Source: G963422705 sp963422705
Lineage (GTDB): Bacteria; Poribacteria; WGA-4E; WGA-3G
DNA length: 64,000 nt
Direction: 5' to 3'
Assembly (NCBI GenBank): GCA_963422705.1
Contig: OY730443.1
Location: 2,790,001 to 2,854,000 of the forward strand
Both the position numbers and the translations under genes were made by a program. The notes beneath the pieces were generated by a model. The model saw only the letters and a list, made by a program, of their open reading frames with translations, did no database searches and was not told where the DNA came from. Of this stretch, positions 25,822 through 35,380 are shown one piece after another; position 1 is the stretch's first letter, and every line of letters begins with the position of its first letter.

Positions 25822-26958
25822 CTACTCTGTCTGATACACCGCTTCACGCGTGTGGAATCCATCTTTAATAACAACATCGTCCAGGTTTGCCTTATCGACT
25901 TGGATTGGGGTGAGCAAAATTGATGGCACGTCAACTTTGCCGTTGTTCACGCCCTGTGTGGCTTCGGCGATTGGCTCCCCTTTGCCTAGGGCGACGGCTG
26001 CCTGTGCCGCTTTCGTTGCAATAAGGCGAATTGGTTTATAAACCGTCATCGTTTGCGTCCCTTTGACAATTCGTTGGCATGCGGCAAGTTCGGCATCTTG
26101 CCCCGATACCAGCACCTTGCCGGCCAAATTTTGCCCCTCCAGTGCCTGGATGACGCCGCCCGCGGTGCCGTCGTTAGAAGCCACCACGGCATCTATCCGG
26201 TTGTCCGTCTGGGTTAAGACTTGTTCCGCCTTTTTAAGTGCGTCGCGTGGTTCCCAGTTAACCGCCCAATGTTTGCCATCAGCAACCAAGCGGATATCCC
26301 CCGCGTCGATAGCGGGTTGCAGCGCACGGCGTTGCCCTTTTCTCAGCAACTGCGCGTTATTATCGGTTGGCGCGCCCCCCAAAAGAAAGTAGTCCCCTTT
26401 CGGTTTTTGCCGAAGAAGGTATTCCGCTTGTAGATACCCGACTTGTTCGTTATCAAAAGAGATATATAAGTCCGGTTCACTCTCGCGGATTAATCTATCG
26501 TAAGCAATCACTTTGATGCCTTCCGCATGTGCGGCTTGTACAATCTGTGCGGCAGCGACGCTATCTTTCGGAATGACGACTAGGACATCAACCCCTTGAG
26601 TAATCATATTATCTGCCTGTTCGTTTTGTCTCCGTTCATCACCATCAGCGGATTGCACGATAACTTCTGCCCCCAATTTTTCTGCCTCGGCTTTGAAGAT
26701 ATCCCTGTCCTTTTGCCAGCGCTCCACACGCAACGAATCCATGGACAGCCCGATTTTTATTTTTTCAGTCGTATCTATCTCCGCTTCTTTCTTGGATGTA
26801 CCCGGGTTTTGGCAGCCAGACAGGATGACAAGATTCGATATCAAACCGATAAGAAGCAAGCTGCAAGAAAAGGCAAAATGGCCTGTTCTGCTTTGGCTTG
26901 ATAGACGTGATATAGCGGTATCTTCTCTTTTCGTCTGTGTAGAATTCTGGCGGCTCAT
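25822..26958 (-). CDS. xylF: XylF-like D-xylose-type sugar-binding lipoprotein
   Basis: From ATG at 26958 (AAGGAG upstream) the product is 378 residues: a lipoprotein signal (LVILSGC), then a periplasmic binding fold with IGLSMDSLRVERWQKDRD, NMITQGVDVLVVIPKD, SNDGTAGGVIQALE and VSGQDAELAACQRI. These match the D-xylose ABC binding protein. Its usual ATPase XylG and permease XylH are not in the window; the neighbours are a CsgG-like gene and an OppC-like permease. Sugar specificity is inferred from family. Confidence 0.8.
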   Translation of the reverse strand: MSRQNSTQTKREDTAISRLSSQSRTGHFAFSCSLLLIGLISNLVILSGCQNPGTSKKEAEIDTTEKIKIGLSMDSLRVERWQKDRDIFKAEAEKLGAEVIVQSADGDERRQNEQADNMITQGVDVLVVIPKDSVAAAQIVQAAHAEGIKVIAYDRLIRESEPDLYISFDNEQVGYLQAEYLLRQKPKGDYFLLGGAPTDNNAQLLRKGQRRALQPAIDAGDIRLVADGKHWAVNWEPRDALKKAEQVLTQTDNRIDAVVASNDGTAGGVIQALEGQNLAGKVLVSGQDAELAACQRIVKGTQTMTVYKPIRLIATKAAQAAVALGKGEPIAEATQGVNNGKVDVPSILLTPIQVDKANLDDVVIKDGFHTREAVYQTE

Positions 26959-26968
26959 GTAAAACTCC

Positions 26969-28291
26969 TTATTTTTCCTCGGTTCTCTCCGCGTCATCCG
27001 TTCTTATTTCTTGAACGATATCGCCTTTTTTCACTGCATCTGTCCCTTCAACGAGGCGGAAGATGGAAACTTTATCATTTCGAATTTCTGATACAGCAAT
27101 GATAGCGATTTTACGGAGTTTGTACGTCAAGATTTCACCGGTGTCTATATCTCGAATCGGCGCTCCCTGCCCGTAGACAGCGAATTGCTGGTTAATCGCA
27201 ATGCCCTTAGCAGAGCCGATATTTACATAAATCTGGTCCAAGTTTTCGCTATCGACGTATTGGATTTTTCCTTTGATAGGTTCATCCGGGGATATTTTCA
27301 CAGCATTGGTCTTTTTCTCGTCGGTTGTCCGTCGCGTTTCCCACGGCGTGATAAATCTCGGTCCAACGTTATCTCGGAGTGCTAGCACCACCTTAATCAA
27401 AGCCTCAGTGGTTACCATGCCGTAGAGTGTTTGTTCATATTCAGAACTGGCAAACTTAATCTTGTTGAGCTGGGCGGGCTTAACAATCGGATTCGGATTT
27501 CTCCGTTGATTTTCTGTTGTCTGTCCAAAGGACAGGTTCGTCCCATCCTCTGTGACACTGGCTTGAAGGGACGCAACTCTTGTCCCGGCAAGCGCGTGGT
27601 CCCGGCTGGCGGCGATTGGTAGCTCAGTGATGATATCACCGGCAGCATTGTAAAACGTCATGTCCAATTTCACGGTTACACGATGTAGATATCCGAGCAC
27701 CTGAATGGGCGCAATAAAACTAGCCGAAGAACGGTTATCCCGTCCACCTTCTCTCAACGTGCGCGAGGCATTCGCCTTTATCCGTTCCTGATTAAACTTT
27801 CGGATGTCCCCCGTAACAAGCGTATCGGCGTTTAGTAATTTTGCGAACTGTGCCCGCTGCGTCTTATCTAACTTATCTAATTTGTGTAAATCGTGGCGGG
27901 AAAGCGTCATCTGTGCCATGGCATCTAGTAGTTCATCCTTACTCACGGGTGTATACACGCCTGTTTCAACCAATCTCCGATTGAGTATCTTGGCGAATCC
28001 TGCTTCTAAATCCCATAATTTCTTGGTACTGAAAATTTTCCCGATAAAGCCAGGGATACACCCACATCCCGTCGGGGAATCAAATTGGGTAGAGTCTTTA
28101 AAATAGAGGACGGCGACGCGTCTCCCTGAAGCGGGAGATTTTTTCGCTGTCGCATCGCTAACCAAGATAGGGCAGAGAATGAGGTATAGGCTGAATCCGG
28201 CGAACAATAGAAAATTTCTTGTCAATCGATTGTAACATCCGCCGTTAATTTGAACGAAATAGGAATTCTGTTTTCCGAAGAAACGTTTCAT
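26969..28291 (-). CDS. CsgG/FlgT-like envelope protein
   Basis: The 440-residue product has a signal segment (residues about 25-48), a CsgG-like alpha/beta domain (RRVAVLYFKDSTQF, AKILNRRLVETGVY, LLNADTLVTGDIRKF) and a C-terminal SH3-like part (IYVNIGSAKGIAINQQFAV) seen in FlgT-type proteins. Such proteins sit in the periplasm or outer membrane. It reads 10 bp ahead of the xylF-like gene, so the three minus genes here may be co-transcribed. Function unclear. Confidence 0.65.
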   Translation of the reverse strand: MKRFFGKQNSYFVQINGGCYNRLTRNFLLFAGFSLYLILCPILVSDATAKKSPASGRRVAVLYFKDSTQFDSPTGCGCIPGFIGKIFSTKKLWDLEAGFAKILNRRLVETGVYTPVSKDELLDAMAQMTLSRHDLHKLDKLDKTQRAQFAKLLNADTLVTGDIRKFNQERIKANASRTLREGGRDNRSSASFIAPIQVLGYLHRVTVKLDMTFYNAAGDIITELPIAASRDHALAGTRVASLQASVTEDGTNLSFGQTTENQRRNPNPIVKPAQLNKIKFASSEYEQTLYGMVTTEALIKVVLALRDNVGPRFITPWETRRTTDEKKTNAVKISPDEPIKGKIQYVDSENLDQIYVNIGSAKGIAINQQFAVYGQGAPIRDIDTGEILTYKLRKIAIIAVSEIRNDKVSIFRLVEGTDAVKKGDIVQEIRTDDAERTEEK

Positions 28292-28447
28292 TGGTATTGA
28301 GTCTCCTTATAGCAACTCAGAGCTAGCAGTTCATTCCTAATTCTACTATCGTTTGGAATATTTTTCAAGAGAATTTTCTTTCTTGAATCAGAAGGGATAG
28401 CCGTTTTATTTAATATATCTCCACAAAGGCGCAACGGTATCAATTCT

Positions 28448-28476
28448 TTGCAATCTTGGGCGCTGCATGGTATAAT
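28448..28476 (+). promoter_or_regulatory. Sigma-70-type promoter for the TAXI gene
   Basis: TTGCAA (28448-28453) and TATAAT (28471-28476) with a 17-bp spacer, 44 bp before the gene start at 28521. Confidence 0.7.
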
Positions 28477-28520
28477 TTCAGCATATCTGTTCGCTTGTTT
28501 ACGACGTTGGAAGGAGCCTC

Positions 28521-29627
28521 ATGTCAAAAAGAACTTATCTGAGGAAGATAGCCTGCAATCTAATCGAACGAAACCGTTTTAAAAGGATATGCTTGTGTTC
28601 AACCCTCGTCTTATCGGTTCTTACGATTTTATCGGGGTGCAACAGCGAGAAAAAGGGCCCCGAACCGGCCCCATCTGCAAGAGAACAAAACACCGCGCCG
28701 AATTCCCAAGCGCGCGAATGGCTCTCAATTATGGGCGGTGCCAGCGGCGGGAGTTTTTCGCAATTTGCGGGAGCCGTTGGGAGAATCTTGGAGCAGCACG
28801 AACCCCATATTAAGATTTCTATTGACGGTTCCGCCGGTTCAATCGAAAATACGCGCCGTGTCAATAGAGATGCGGAGACGCTCGGGGTTGTTTTCGCGTC
28901 TGAGGCGTATTTAGGGTACCATGGGCTGGAGATTTTCGCGAAGGAGGAGCCAAAAAGCAATCTCCGTGTCGTGACACTGCTTTTTATTGCGTATGATCAG
29001 ATGTCTACCTTAGCCAACAGTGGTGTGCATCAATTTGAAGACATTGTCGGGAAAAAAGTTGCGTGCGGTGCAAGCGGTTCCGGCACAGCACAGACATTAG
29101 AACGACTCACGAAATTGGCGGGTATCTGGGGGGAATTTACACCGATTTACAAGGGCGGAACAGCCGGCGCCGAGGCACTTCAAGATGGACAAGTCGCAGC
29201 CTTCCAGTGGCTCGTCAGTATCCCTAACAGTGCCATTATCCAATTAACAACAATCAAATCCATTCGCATGCTTGACTTGGATACACCCGCAAGAAAGTAT
29301 GGCTTCTATGAAAAGTATCCGTTCTATCAATCAGGGAAATTGCCCGCCGGTGCTTATGAAGGCAAAGTGCGACCGGTGAAGACAATTCTGATGCCGACAG
29401 TGCTGATTGCGCACAAGGAGATTCACGCAGAGACTATCTACGCGATACTAAAGCATGTTTACGCGCCGGAAGGGCGTAAAACGTTGCTCAGCACGACACA
29501 GGCGGCGGCTGATATGACAATTGAGAATGCCCCGCAGGCATTCGTGATTCCGCTCCACGACGGGGCATATCAATTCTGGAATGAACAGCAAATCGAGATT
29601 CCTAAACATGCGATGCCGGTAGAGTAG
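28521..29627 (+). CDS. TAXI-family TRAP transporter solute-binding lipoprotein
   Basis: The 368-residue product has a lipobox (LTILSGC, cysteine near residue 40) and the TAXI-type binding fold: MGGASGGSFSQFAGAV, DGSAGSIENTRRV, CGASGSGTAQTLERL and a C-terminal HDGAYQFW. It would deliver an organic acid or amino acid to a TRAP permease, which is not in the window. RBS AAGGAG precedes ATG. Confidence 0.85.
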   Translation: MSKRTYLRKIACNLIERNRFKRICLCSTLVLSVLTILSGCNSEKKGPEPAPSAREQNTAPNSQAREWLSIMGGASGGSFSQFAGAVGRILEQHEPHIKISIDGSAGSIENTRRVNRDAETLGVVFASEAYLGYHGLEIFAKEEPKSNLRVVTLLFIAYDQMSTLANSGVHQFEDIVGKKVACGASGSGTAQTLERLTKLAGIWGEFTPIYKGGTAGAEALQDGQVAAFQWLVSIPNSAIIQLTTIKSIRMLDLDTPARKYGFYEKYPFYQSGKLPAGAYEGKVRPVKTILMPTVLIAHKEIHAETIYAILKHVYAPEGRKTLLSTTQAAADMTIENAPQAFVIPLHDGAYQFWNEQQIEIPKHAMPVE

Positions 29628-29721
29628 CCGAAAATCGCTTTGTATACACTGCCACATTCCTGAGCAAGAGAAGTACAGGCTTCCAGTTGGATGTCAGCTT
29701 CTTCCCCTGACTTCACTTAGC

Positions 29722-31449
29722 CTATTCCCGCCCGAAAATCGCAAGGAATTCTTTATCGTCTGTTACATCTGAAAATTCGGGGGTTCCCAGGAAAAGTGGG
29801 TAGTATGTATCCTGATAATTATAGGAACTTATTACATAAGCGTCCTGAGCAATCTTTAAATGATGTAAAGTCTTCTCGCGGTGCCTCTCAGACGCCCAGA
29901 TGCTCACTGCAAACTGAAAGTGACAATAAGGGGCATTATCTCCTAAATCCGTGGCGACTTGTAGGAAACGTTTCGCCTCGTTATACGCCTTCAACCACAC
30001 CAGACAACACCCAAAATCATTAGCAAACCATATCAAGTCGTCAGAATTTATAGGGTGTCCTAAATCCTGTTTTTTTAACGTTCTCTCCATATACGTGCTT
30101 GCTTCCGTAAGAACCTGAGCGAAACGTTCCGAATCTTCCTGTCTACTATATATCAGAAGCCGGTTCGTTCTCACCGCCAACCAGAATCTAAAATAGTGCT
30201 TCCAAGCGGGTTCGCCGTTGGCACGTTCCAACTTTTCTATCTCAAGAAGTGCCTTATCTAACCGGCCGTTGCATCGTAAAACCTCTGCCCCGATTTGCAG
30301 GAAATCGCAACGGCTGTATTGACTGACATCAGGGTTCTCTAAACGTTTTGCGGCTTCATCATAAAGCTGAATCCAATCATCAATACGAGCTTCCGCCTGC
30401 AAACATCCGCCGACATTTAGATTGGACATCGTCTTCAGCACATATTTATCTGACAAGTGCTGGCTGGCCCACCGGTAAAGCCGAGAATGTTCCTCAATGG
30501 CTTCTCGATTGCTCCCAAGATGAGCGAGGCTATTGACTAACGTCTGATGCGCCCAGAACCGCTCTGTAGCCTCCGGCGCGTCATCCATATACTTACGGAG
30601 TAGAGATATCCGTCTCTCCATTCCGAGTTTTCCCATATGCGGATATATTTTATCGACAACAAGATGAACTAATTCGGATGGGATTTTACCCTTAAGCGCA
30701 TCTTCAATCTCATCGTCCACTTCCTTAAGGAGCTCTTCTCTCAACGCCGGGTCAAATTTCACATTTTCCATTTCCATAAATGAATTAAACTTGCTGCGAA
30801 GTTCTTCTAATTGTCTCATGATGTTCTCCTTTGAATTAGCGGGTAATTGTAAATGAACAAGGGATTCTTGAACCAAAGCCGCCCGAGCTGCTTGTAGACG
30901 TTTACGGGCGCGCTGGAGCCGACTCGTAATTGTGTTTACTGACACCGCCAAGAATTTTGAAATCTCCTGCGTTGTCATGTCGCCGAGATAGTAGAGTGTC
31001 ACGACGGTGCGTTCACCCTCGGGCAGTTTTTTCAAGAGTTTTTTCACAAATGCATGACGACGTTCGGTGCTCTCTTTCTCACACTGTTCCGATACGTAAT
31101 GTGTATAAGAGGATGCCTCGATTTGTTCTAGAGACGTCTCCTCCAAGGAGCACATCGCAGACACTTCCTCTCGCCGCGAATTTTGCTTTCGCAACCAATC
31201 AATGCAACGCCGATTTGCGATGACACAGAGCCACCCCGCAAATTGATTCGGTTCTCTGAGGACAGAGAGGTTTTTGTATGCCTGAAGGAAGATGTCTTGC
31301 GTAATCTCTTCAGCATGGTGAAAATCGCCGATTTTCCGCCAGCACAGCGCGTGAATCCTCTTTTGATACTTTTCAACTAAGATGCCAAACGTAGTGTCGT
31401 CACCCGATAGAATTTTGTGAATCAGTGTAACATCGTCTTCTCTTTCCAC
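29722..31449 (-). CDS. ECF-type sigma factor with long C-terminal TPR-like extension
   Basis: GTG at 31449 is chosen because AGGAGG lies exactly 7 bases upstream; the resulting protein is 575 residues. Region 2 (LVEKYQKRIHALC, AEEITQDIFLQAYKNL, FAGWLCVIANRRCIDWL) and region 4 (LPEGERTVVTLYYLGDMTTQEI, split here only for reading) occupy the first 200 residues. The remaining roughly 370 residues are helical, with TPR-like repeats, as in ECF groups regulated by a fused C-terminal domain rather than a separate anti-sigma factor. Regulon unknown. Confidence 0.8.
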   Translation of the reverse strand: MEREDDVTLIHKILSGDDTTFGILVEKYQKRIHALCWRKIGDFHHAEEITQDIFLQAYKNLSVLREPNQFAGWLCVIANRRCIDWLRKQNSRREEVSAMCSLEETSLEQIEASSYTHYVSEQCEKESTERRHAFVKKLLKKLPEGERTVVTLYYLGDMTTQEISKFLAVSVNTITSRLQRARKRLQAARAALVQESLVHLQLPANSKENIMRQLEELRSKFNSFMEMENVKFDPALREELLKEVDDEIEDALKGKIPSELVHLVVDKIYPHMGKLGMERRISLLRKYMDDAPEATERFWAHQTLVNSLAHLGSNREAIEEHSRLYRWASQHLSDKYVLKTMSNLNVGGCLQAEARIDDWIQLYDEAAKRLENPDVSQYSRCDFLQIGAEVLRCNGRLDKALLEIEKLERANGEPAWKHYFRFWLAVRTNRLLIYSRQEDSERFAQVLTEASTYMERTLKKQDLGHPINSDDLIWFANDFGCCLVWLKAYNEAKRFLQVATDLGDNAPYCHFQFAVSIWASERHREKTLHHLKIAQDAYVISSYNYQDTYYPLFLGTPEFSDVTDDKEFLAIFGRE

Positions 31450-31622
31450 GCGGTTTCCTCCTAATGAACAGAAATCAAAAAAACGTCCCACTCCGACAAG
31501 TTGTGAGGAGCGTGTGCAAACGTTATTGATTATTTTCATGAATCCGGATGTAACCTTGGTAGACTTCGTCAATTACGTTCAACTAAAATTAAGCGGGACA
31601 ATACGGTGCCCACCCTCTACTA

Positions 31623-31941
31623 TTAATGACGAAATTTTGAGGAGGAAACGTGCAGCAGGGCAAAAAAAATGAAAAAAACGAATTTTTGGAAGGTTTCTGG
31701 GTATCGGGCAAGCGGCGAGAAATCCGATATACGGTTATTACTAATATCTAGCGCTACCAGTTTCCTTATTTTCAATGAGGATACATCTGATATCTGGTTG
31801 AAGCCAAGAGATAATACTGTCAGGTTTACCAAATCTTTGAGGTGATACATCTGATGGTGCGAATTCCGCTATTATGTTCAAAAATTCGTTGTGCACTATC
31901 TCCGCATCGCTGCCATCTAAAGCAACCGTTGTGTGATTCAA
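31623..31941 (-). pseudogene. Leucine-rich-repeat protein remnant
   Basis: Two overlapping minus frames carry pieces of one LRR protein: LDGSDAEIVHNEFLNI in one and KDLVNLTVLSLGFNQISDV, LVALDISNNRISDFSPLA in the other. The latter are internalin-like 22-residue repeats. Frameshifts and lack of an intact start mark it as decayed. It lies directly behind the pectate lyase-like gene. Confidence 0.6.
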
Positions 31942-31945
31942 AATG

Positions 31946-33502
31946 TTACCTCAACGTGTTTACGTTGTTTCCGGGCTGAGTATAGTCCACAAAATCCGTC
32001 GGAACGGTTCCGTTGAGGTATTCCTCAATGTTGGTGTATCCGTCGCTGTCTATGTCGTTTACGGCATTAGAAGCGTCCTGAGGATTCAGCCCATACCGCT
32101 TTTCCCATTCGTCTGGCATCCCGTCCCTATCGGTATCAAGAAGTGCTGGCAGACTCTTGAGCGCCGGCCATCCCCCGGCATCCGTCTGTGAATCAATAAT
32201 ACCGCATTTTTTTGATGTATCGGGAACGGAACCCCTCTTTTTGTATGCAACCCCTTCATAAGTCGCATAGCCGTTGCGGGCTTCGTCAATAATGCGGGCA
32301 TCGACGCTATCGCGTTTCGGCAATGAAGCCCCAACATCCTCAAGAACAGAAGCATATGCTTCTTCAGCGGTTTGCTGATTGATAGGCACTGCTGCAAAAG
32401 GTTGCTGAAGTTTTAATCCTGTCATATATGAGTGCCCTCCCTGCGGCTGGACGCCACCGGCCCAATTATCCGCTGTAACGGCGGGGTTACCGTGAACAAC
32501 ATTATCAGCGACGTACCATTTGCCGAAACCCTCAACGGAATTACGCGAATATGGATTCACAACACAGTGTGCCCTCTTCCCCGTAGAGGTTGCAGGCCCT
32601 GGCCGGTAATAGTTGGCGACGATATTGATAACGGTAAAGTTAAACTTGTCATCCCCGCGTTGTTCCATCTCTCCACCATATGCACTGTTATAGCCCCAGT
32701 TGTACACAACGTTATTTCTGAAATCGTTATATCCACAGCCTGAAGCAAAACGCGGATTGCGACTGCTGTGATGCGCGAGCAGGTTATGATGGTAAGTACT
32801 ATAGTTTGAGCCCCAGATGCCTCCAAACCCATGAGTACCCTTAGCGTGCCCAGCATCATACAGGCTTTCTGATATCAGACACCATTGAATCGTGACATAC
32901 TCACAATGGTAGATAGACACTGTTTCATCAACGCTCCAACTTGCTGAAACGTGGTCCAAAATAATATTTTTCTGGTATCTGCCTGATATGGCATCCGCAT
33001 CATCCCCGGTTTCATTTCCCAATCTTACCCTGATATACCGGATAATCACTTCGCTTGCCTGGATTGAGAGCGGATATCTTTTAATGCAAATCCCATCTCC
33101 TGGGGCTGTCTGCCCGGCGATAGTGATATACGGATTAGAGATTCTCAAGCGGCTCGCAAGGGTGATAGTACCTGAAACCGTGAATACGACTATCCGGGGC
33201 CCTTCAGCTTCACACGCATCGCGCAAGCTCCCGGGGCCATCGTCATTCAGATTCGTAACCAAGAGGACTTTTCCGCCCCTCCCCCCGCGCGTCATGGCGC
33301 CAAAGCCTTCCGCGCCGGGAAATGCCGGAACAGATGGAATCTCCGCTGCCAACCCGTTAGGCAGCAGAATGATAATTCCAAGGCACACAAGAAACCGGTA
33401 TCCGTGTAGAAGGACTAGCGAAAACAGCCTCGGAGGAGCGAACCAACGCAGCAGCGGAATAAATCGATAAATTTCCGCGTTAGGTAGAGATTGATTATTC
33501 AT
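31946..33502 (-). CDS. Pectate lyase-like parallel beta-helix protein, secreted
   Basis: From ATG at 33502 (GAGGAA upstream) the product is 518 residues. A signal segment is followed by FPGAEGFGAMTRGGRGGKV, the start of the pectate lyase-type right-handed beta helix, and by NPYITIAGQTAPGDGICI, ILDHVSASWSVDE and NPRFASG. The C terminus carries a dockerin/EF-hand-like DTDRDGMPDEWEKRYGL calcium loop and a second DIDSDGYTNIEEYL loop. It probably cleaves an acidic polysaccharide outside the cell. Substrate not known. Confidence 0.8.
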   Translation of the reverse strand: MNNQSLPNAEIYRFIPLLRWFAPPRLFSLVLLHGYRFLVCLGIIILLPNGLAAEIPSVPAFPGAEGFGAMTRGGRGGKVLLVTNLNDDGPGSLRDACEAEGPRIVVFTVSGTITLASRLRISNPYITIAGQTAPGDGICIKRYPLSIQASEVIIRYIRVRLGNETGDDADAISGRYQKNIILDHVSASWSVDETVSIYHCEYVTIQWCLISESLYDAGHAKGTHGFGGIWGSNYSTYHHNLLAHHSSRNPRFASGCGYNDFRNNVVYNWGYNSAYGGEMEQRGDDKFNFTVINIVANYYRPGPATSTGKRAHCVVNPYSRNSVEGFGKWYVADNVVHGNPAVTADNWAGGVQPQGGHSYMTGLKLQQPFAAVPINQQTAEEAYASVLEDVGASLPKRDSVDARIIDEARNGYATYEGVAYKKRGSVPDTSKKCGIIDSQTDAGGWPALKSLPALLDTDRDGMPDEWEKRYGLNPQDASNAVNDIDSDGYTNIEEYLNGTVPTDFVDYTQPGNNVNTLR

Positions 33503-33532
33503 GAAGTTCCTCTTACTATTCAAACCGCTTGA

Positions 33533-33829
33533 TTAAATAGGAGCGCCGGGCCGGGCGAAAACCCTGTTAACCGGGGGGTACCGCACCCATTGCAAAAAAA
33601 ACAAATTTCGCAAAAACAAAAAAGAGGGCTTCCCTCTATTTTCACAGAAAAGCAGACTTTTGTCAACCAAGAACGGATTCACACGGGGACAACAGCCCGG
33701 ATGAGAGAAGAGCACCGTGTCGAAAAATGGTTGCAACCAGGAAAAAAAGCTGCTATAATAATAGGTAAAGTGGACAGTGCATCCAACTGGTTTCAGGGCG
33801 GGTATTAGTAACAGTACTGCAAACGTCAT
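33533..33829 (-). CDS. Hypothetical small protein, doubtful
   Basis: A 98-codon ORF starts at ATG 33829 behind a perfect RBS (AAAGGAGAATACC), the same leader form that precedes the lipoprotein gene at 46804. The N terminus MTFAVLLLIPALKPVGC looks like a lipoprotein signal, but the rest is Phe/Pro/Cys-rich and has no pattern of a real protein, so a damaged lipoprotein gene is likely. Confidence 0.3.
   Translation of the reverse strand: MTFAVLLLIPALKPVGCTVHFTYYYSSFFSWLQPFFDTVLFSHPGCCPRVNPFLVDKSLLFCENRGKPSFLFLRNLFFLQWVRYPPVNRVFARPGAPI
33731..33759 (+). promoter_or_regulatory. Probable promoter of the thi genes
   Basis: TTGCAA (33731-33736) and TATAAT (33754-33759), 17-bp spacer, plus strand, 240 bp before thiO. 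I find no TPP riboswitch core in the leader. Confidence 0.5.
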
Positions 33830-34000
33830 GGTATTCTCCTTTGGTTTATAAGAGGGCAGGAACTTTTGAGTCACCTTTCCTCGTGAAATAACCTGATAGA
33901 TTCTCAATGAGGTATTCTTAAGTCAACAGGAACGTTCACGCCAAAACCGCTTTATCACTCCCGTACCCAAAACATCAGAGAGGAGTTTTCCCGCACTTTC

Positions 34001-35149
34001 GTGAAAGCAAAGAAAAAGGTTATCATCATCGGGGGTGGCGTGATTGGCCTCGCTATCGGTTGGCAGCTTGCAAAAGCAGGGTGCCCGGTGACGCTTTATG
34101 AGCGGAATCGTGCGGGGCGCGCCGCCTCATGGGCTGCCGCGGGGATGCTCGCGCCGATGGCAGAGGCACACACCGAAGAACCAGAGCTCCTAAAGTTAGG
34201 ACGCTACAGTTTGGAGCTCTATCCGCGCTGGGTAACTGAATTAGAGGCTGATGCGCAGATGACTATCGACTATCGCGCAGAAGGCACTCTCATCACTGCC
34301 CTCGAATCGGACGATACACAGCAACTCCGGCATCTCTATGCAGCGCAGCGGGGCCTCGGGCTTGATGTGCAATGGGTGAGCGGCCGCGAAGCCCGGGAAA
34401 TTGAACCCGCCCTCTCACCACGCGTCACCGCAGCAATCCGGTGTCCGAAAGAACAGCAGGTTGATAACCGCTTGATGGTGACAGCGCTTGTTAGGGCATA
34501 TCAAACGTGCGGCGGCGTCTTATCTGAAAATAACAGCGTGGAACGGATTCGTGTACAAAACGGAATCGCGACAGGTATCCAGACACAAAACGGTTTCGAG
34601 CCGGCCGATGTGGTTGTACTTGCAGCCGGCAGCTGGGCGGCACAGATTAAAGGACTACCCGATGAACTACTCCCGCCTGTGCGGCCCGTCAAAGGACAGA
34701 TGTTAGCCCTCCAGATGGAAGCAGGGATTAACGTAAAAACCGTTATCCGCACGGTACGCGTCAGATACCCACTGTCTGTCTATCTGGTTCCAAGAACCGA
34801 TGGCAGGCTCATCGTCGGGGCGACAAGTGAAGAGATGGGGTTTGACACCCGTCTAACCGCAGGAGGTATCTTTGAACTGCTTCGCGGCGCATGGGAGGCC
34901 GTGCCAGGGGTATATGAACTTCCAATTTTAGAGACATGGGCGGGATTACGCCCAGGGAGCCGAGATAATGCCCCGCTGCTGGGGCCCACCGCAGTTTCGA
35001 ACCTGGTTTTGGCAACAGGGCATTACCGGAACGGGATTTTGCTGACACCAGTCACTGCTTATGAAATCGCGAAGCTGATTCTCACCGATGAGATGTCGCC
35101 AACAATCGCACCTTTTCGGTTAGAGCGGTTTTCAAGCCGGAGGGGCTGA
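34001..35149 (+). CDS. thiO: Glycine oxidase ThiO
   Basis: The 382-residue product begins with the FAD dinucleotide motif IIIGGGVIGLAIGWQLAKAG and contains SWAAAGMLAPMAEAH near residue 46 and the C-terminal GHYRNGILLTPVTA, all typical of ThiO. It oxidises glycine to the imine needed for the thiazole ring of thiamine. It starts with GTG and its stop overlaps the thiS start by one base, so the pair is translationally coupled. The spacing of AGGAG to GTG is long (about 15 bases). Confidence 0.9.
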   Translation: MKAKKKVIIIGGGVIGLAIGWQLAKAGCPVTLYERNRAGRAASWAAAGMLAPMAEAHTEEPELLKLGRYSLELYPRWVTELEADAQMTIDYRAEGTLITALESDDTQQLRHLYAAQRGLGLDVQWVSGREAREIEPALSPRVTAAIRCPKEQQVDNRLMVTALVRAYQTCGGVLSENNSVERIRVQNGIATGIQTQNGFEPADVVVLAAGSWAAQIKGLPDELLPPVRPVKGQMLALQMEAGINVKTVIRTVRVRYPLSVYLVPRTDGRLIVGATSEEMGFDTRLTAGGIFELLRGAWEAVPGVYELPILETWAGLRPGSRDNAPLLGPTAVSNLVLATGHYRNGILLTPVTAYEIAKLILTDEMSPTIAPFRLERFSSRRG

Positions 35150-35355
35150 TGAGAATACGCGTTAACGGGGAAGCGAAGAATGTCAGGACTGATTTAACCC
35201 TCCATGAGCTCCTGATGGAAATGGAACTCAATGCAGGCCAAGCCGGCATTGCCGTTGCCGTTGACAGGGAAGTCGTTCCAAAGACAGCCTGGCAGCACAA
35301 AACCCTTCGCGAAAATAGTGAAGTGGAGATTATCCGCGCCGTTCAAGGCGGATAA
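35149..35355 (+). CDS. thiS: Sulphur carrier protein ThiS
   Basis: The 68-residue ubiquitin-like protein ends in the required Gly-Gly (RAVQGG). ThiS carries the thiocarboxylate sulphur used by ThiG. It shares one base with the thiO stop. The normal next gene, thiG, comes 780 bp later after an inserted nucleotidyltransferase pair. Confidence 0.9.
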   Translation: MRIRVNGEAKNVRTDLTLHELLMEMELNAGQAGIAVAVDREVVPKTAWQHKTLRENSEVEIIRAVQGG

Positions 35356-35380
35356 CGGGCTAGTGGACGGACGGAACAAG

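Noticed and set aside
33530..34000. Possible TPP riboswitch before thiO
   Set aside because: No thi-box core (CTGAGA / ACCTGATCTGGATAAT) is present; the GC-rich repeats near 33540-33590 belong to the opposite side and match no riboswitch I know.
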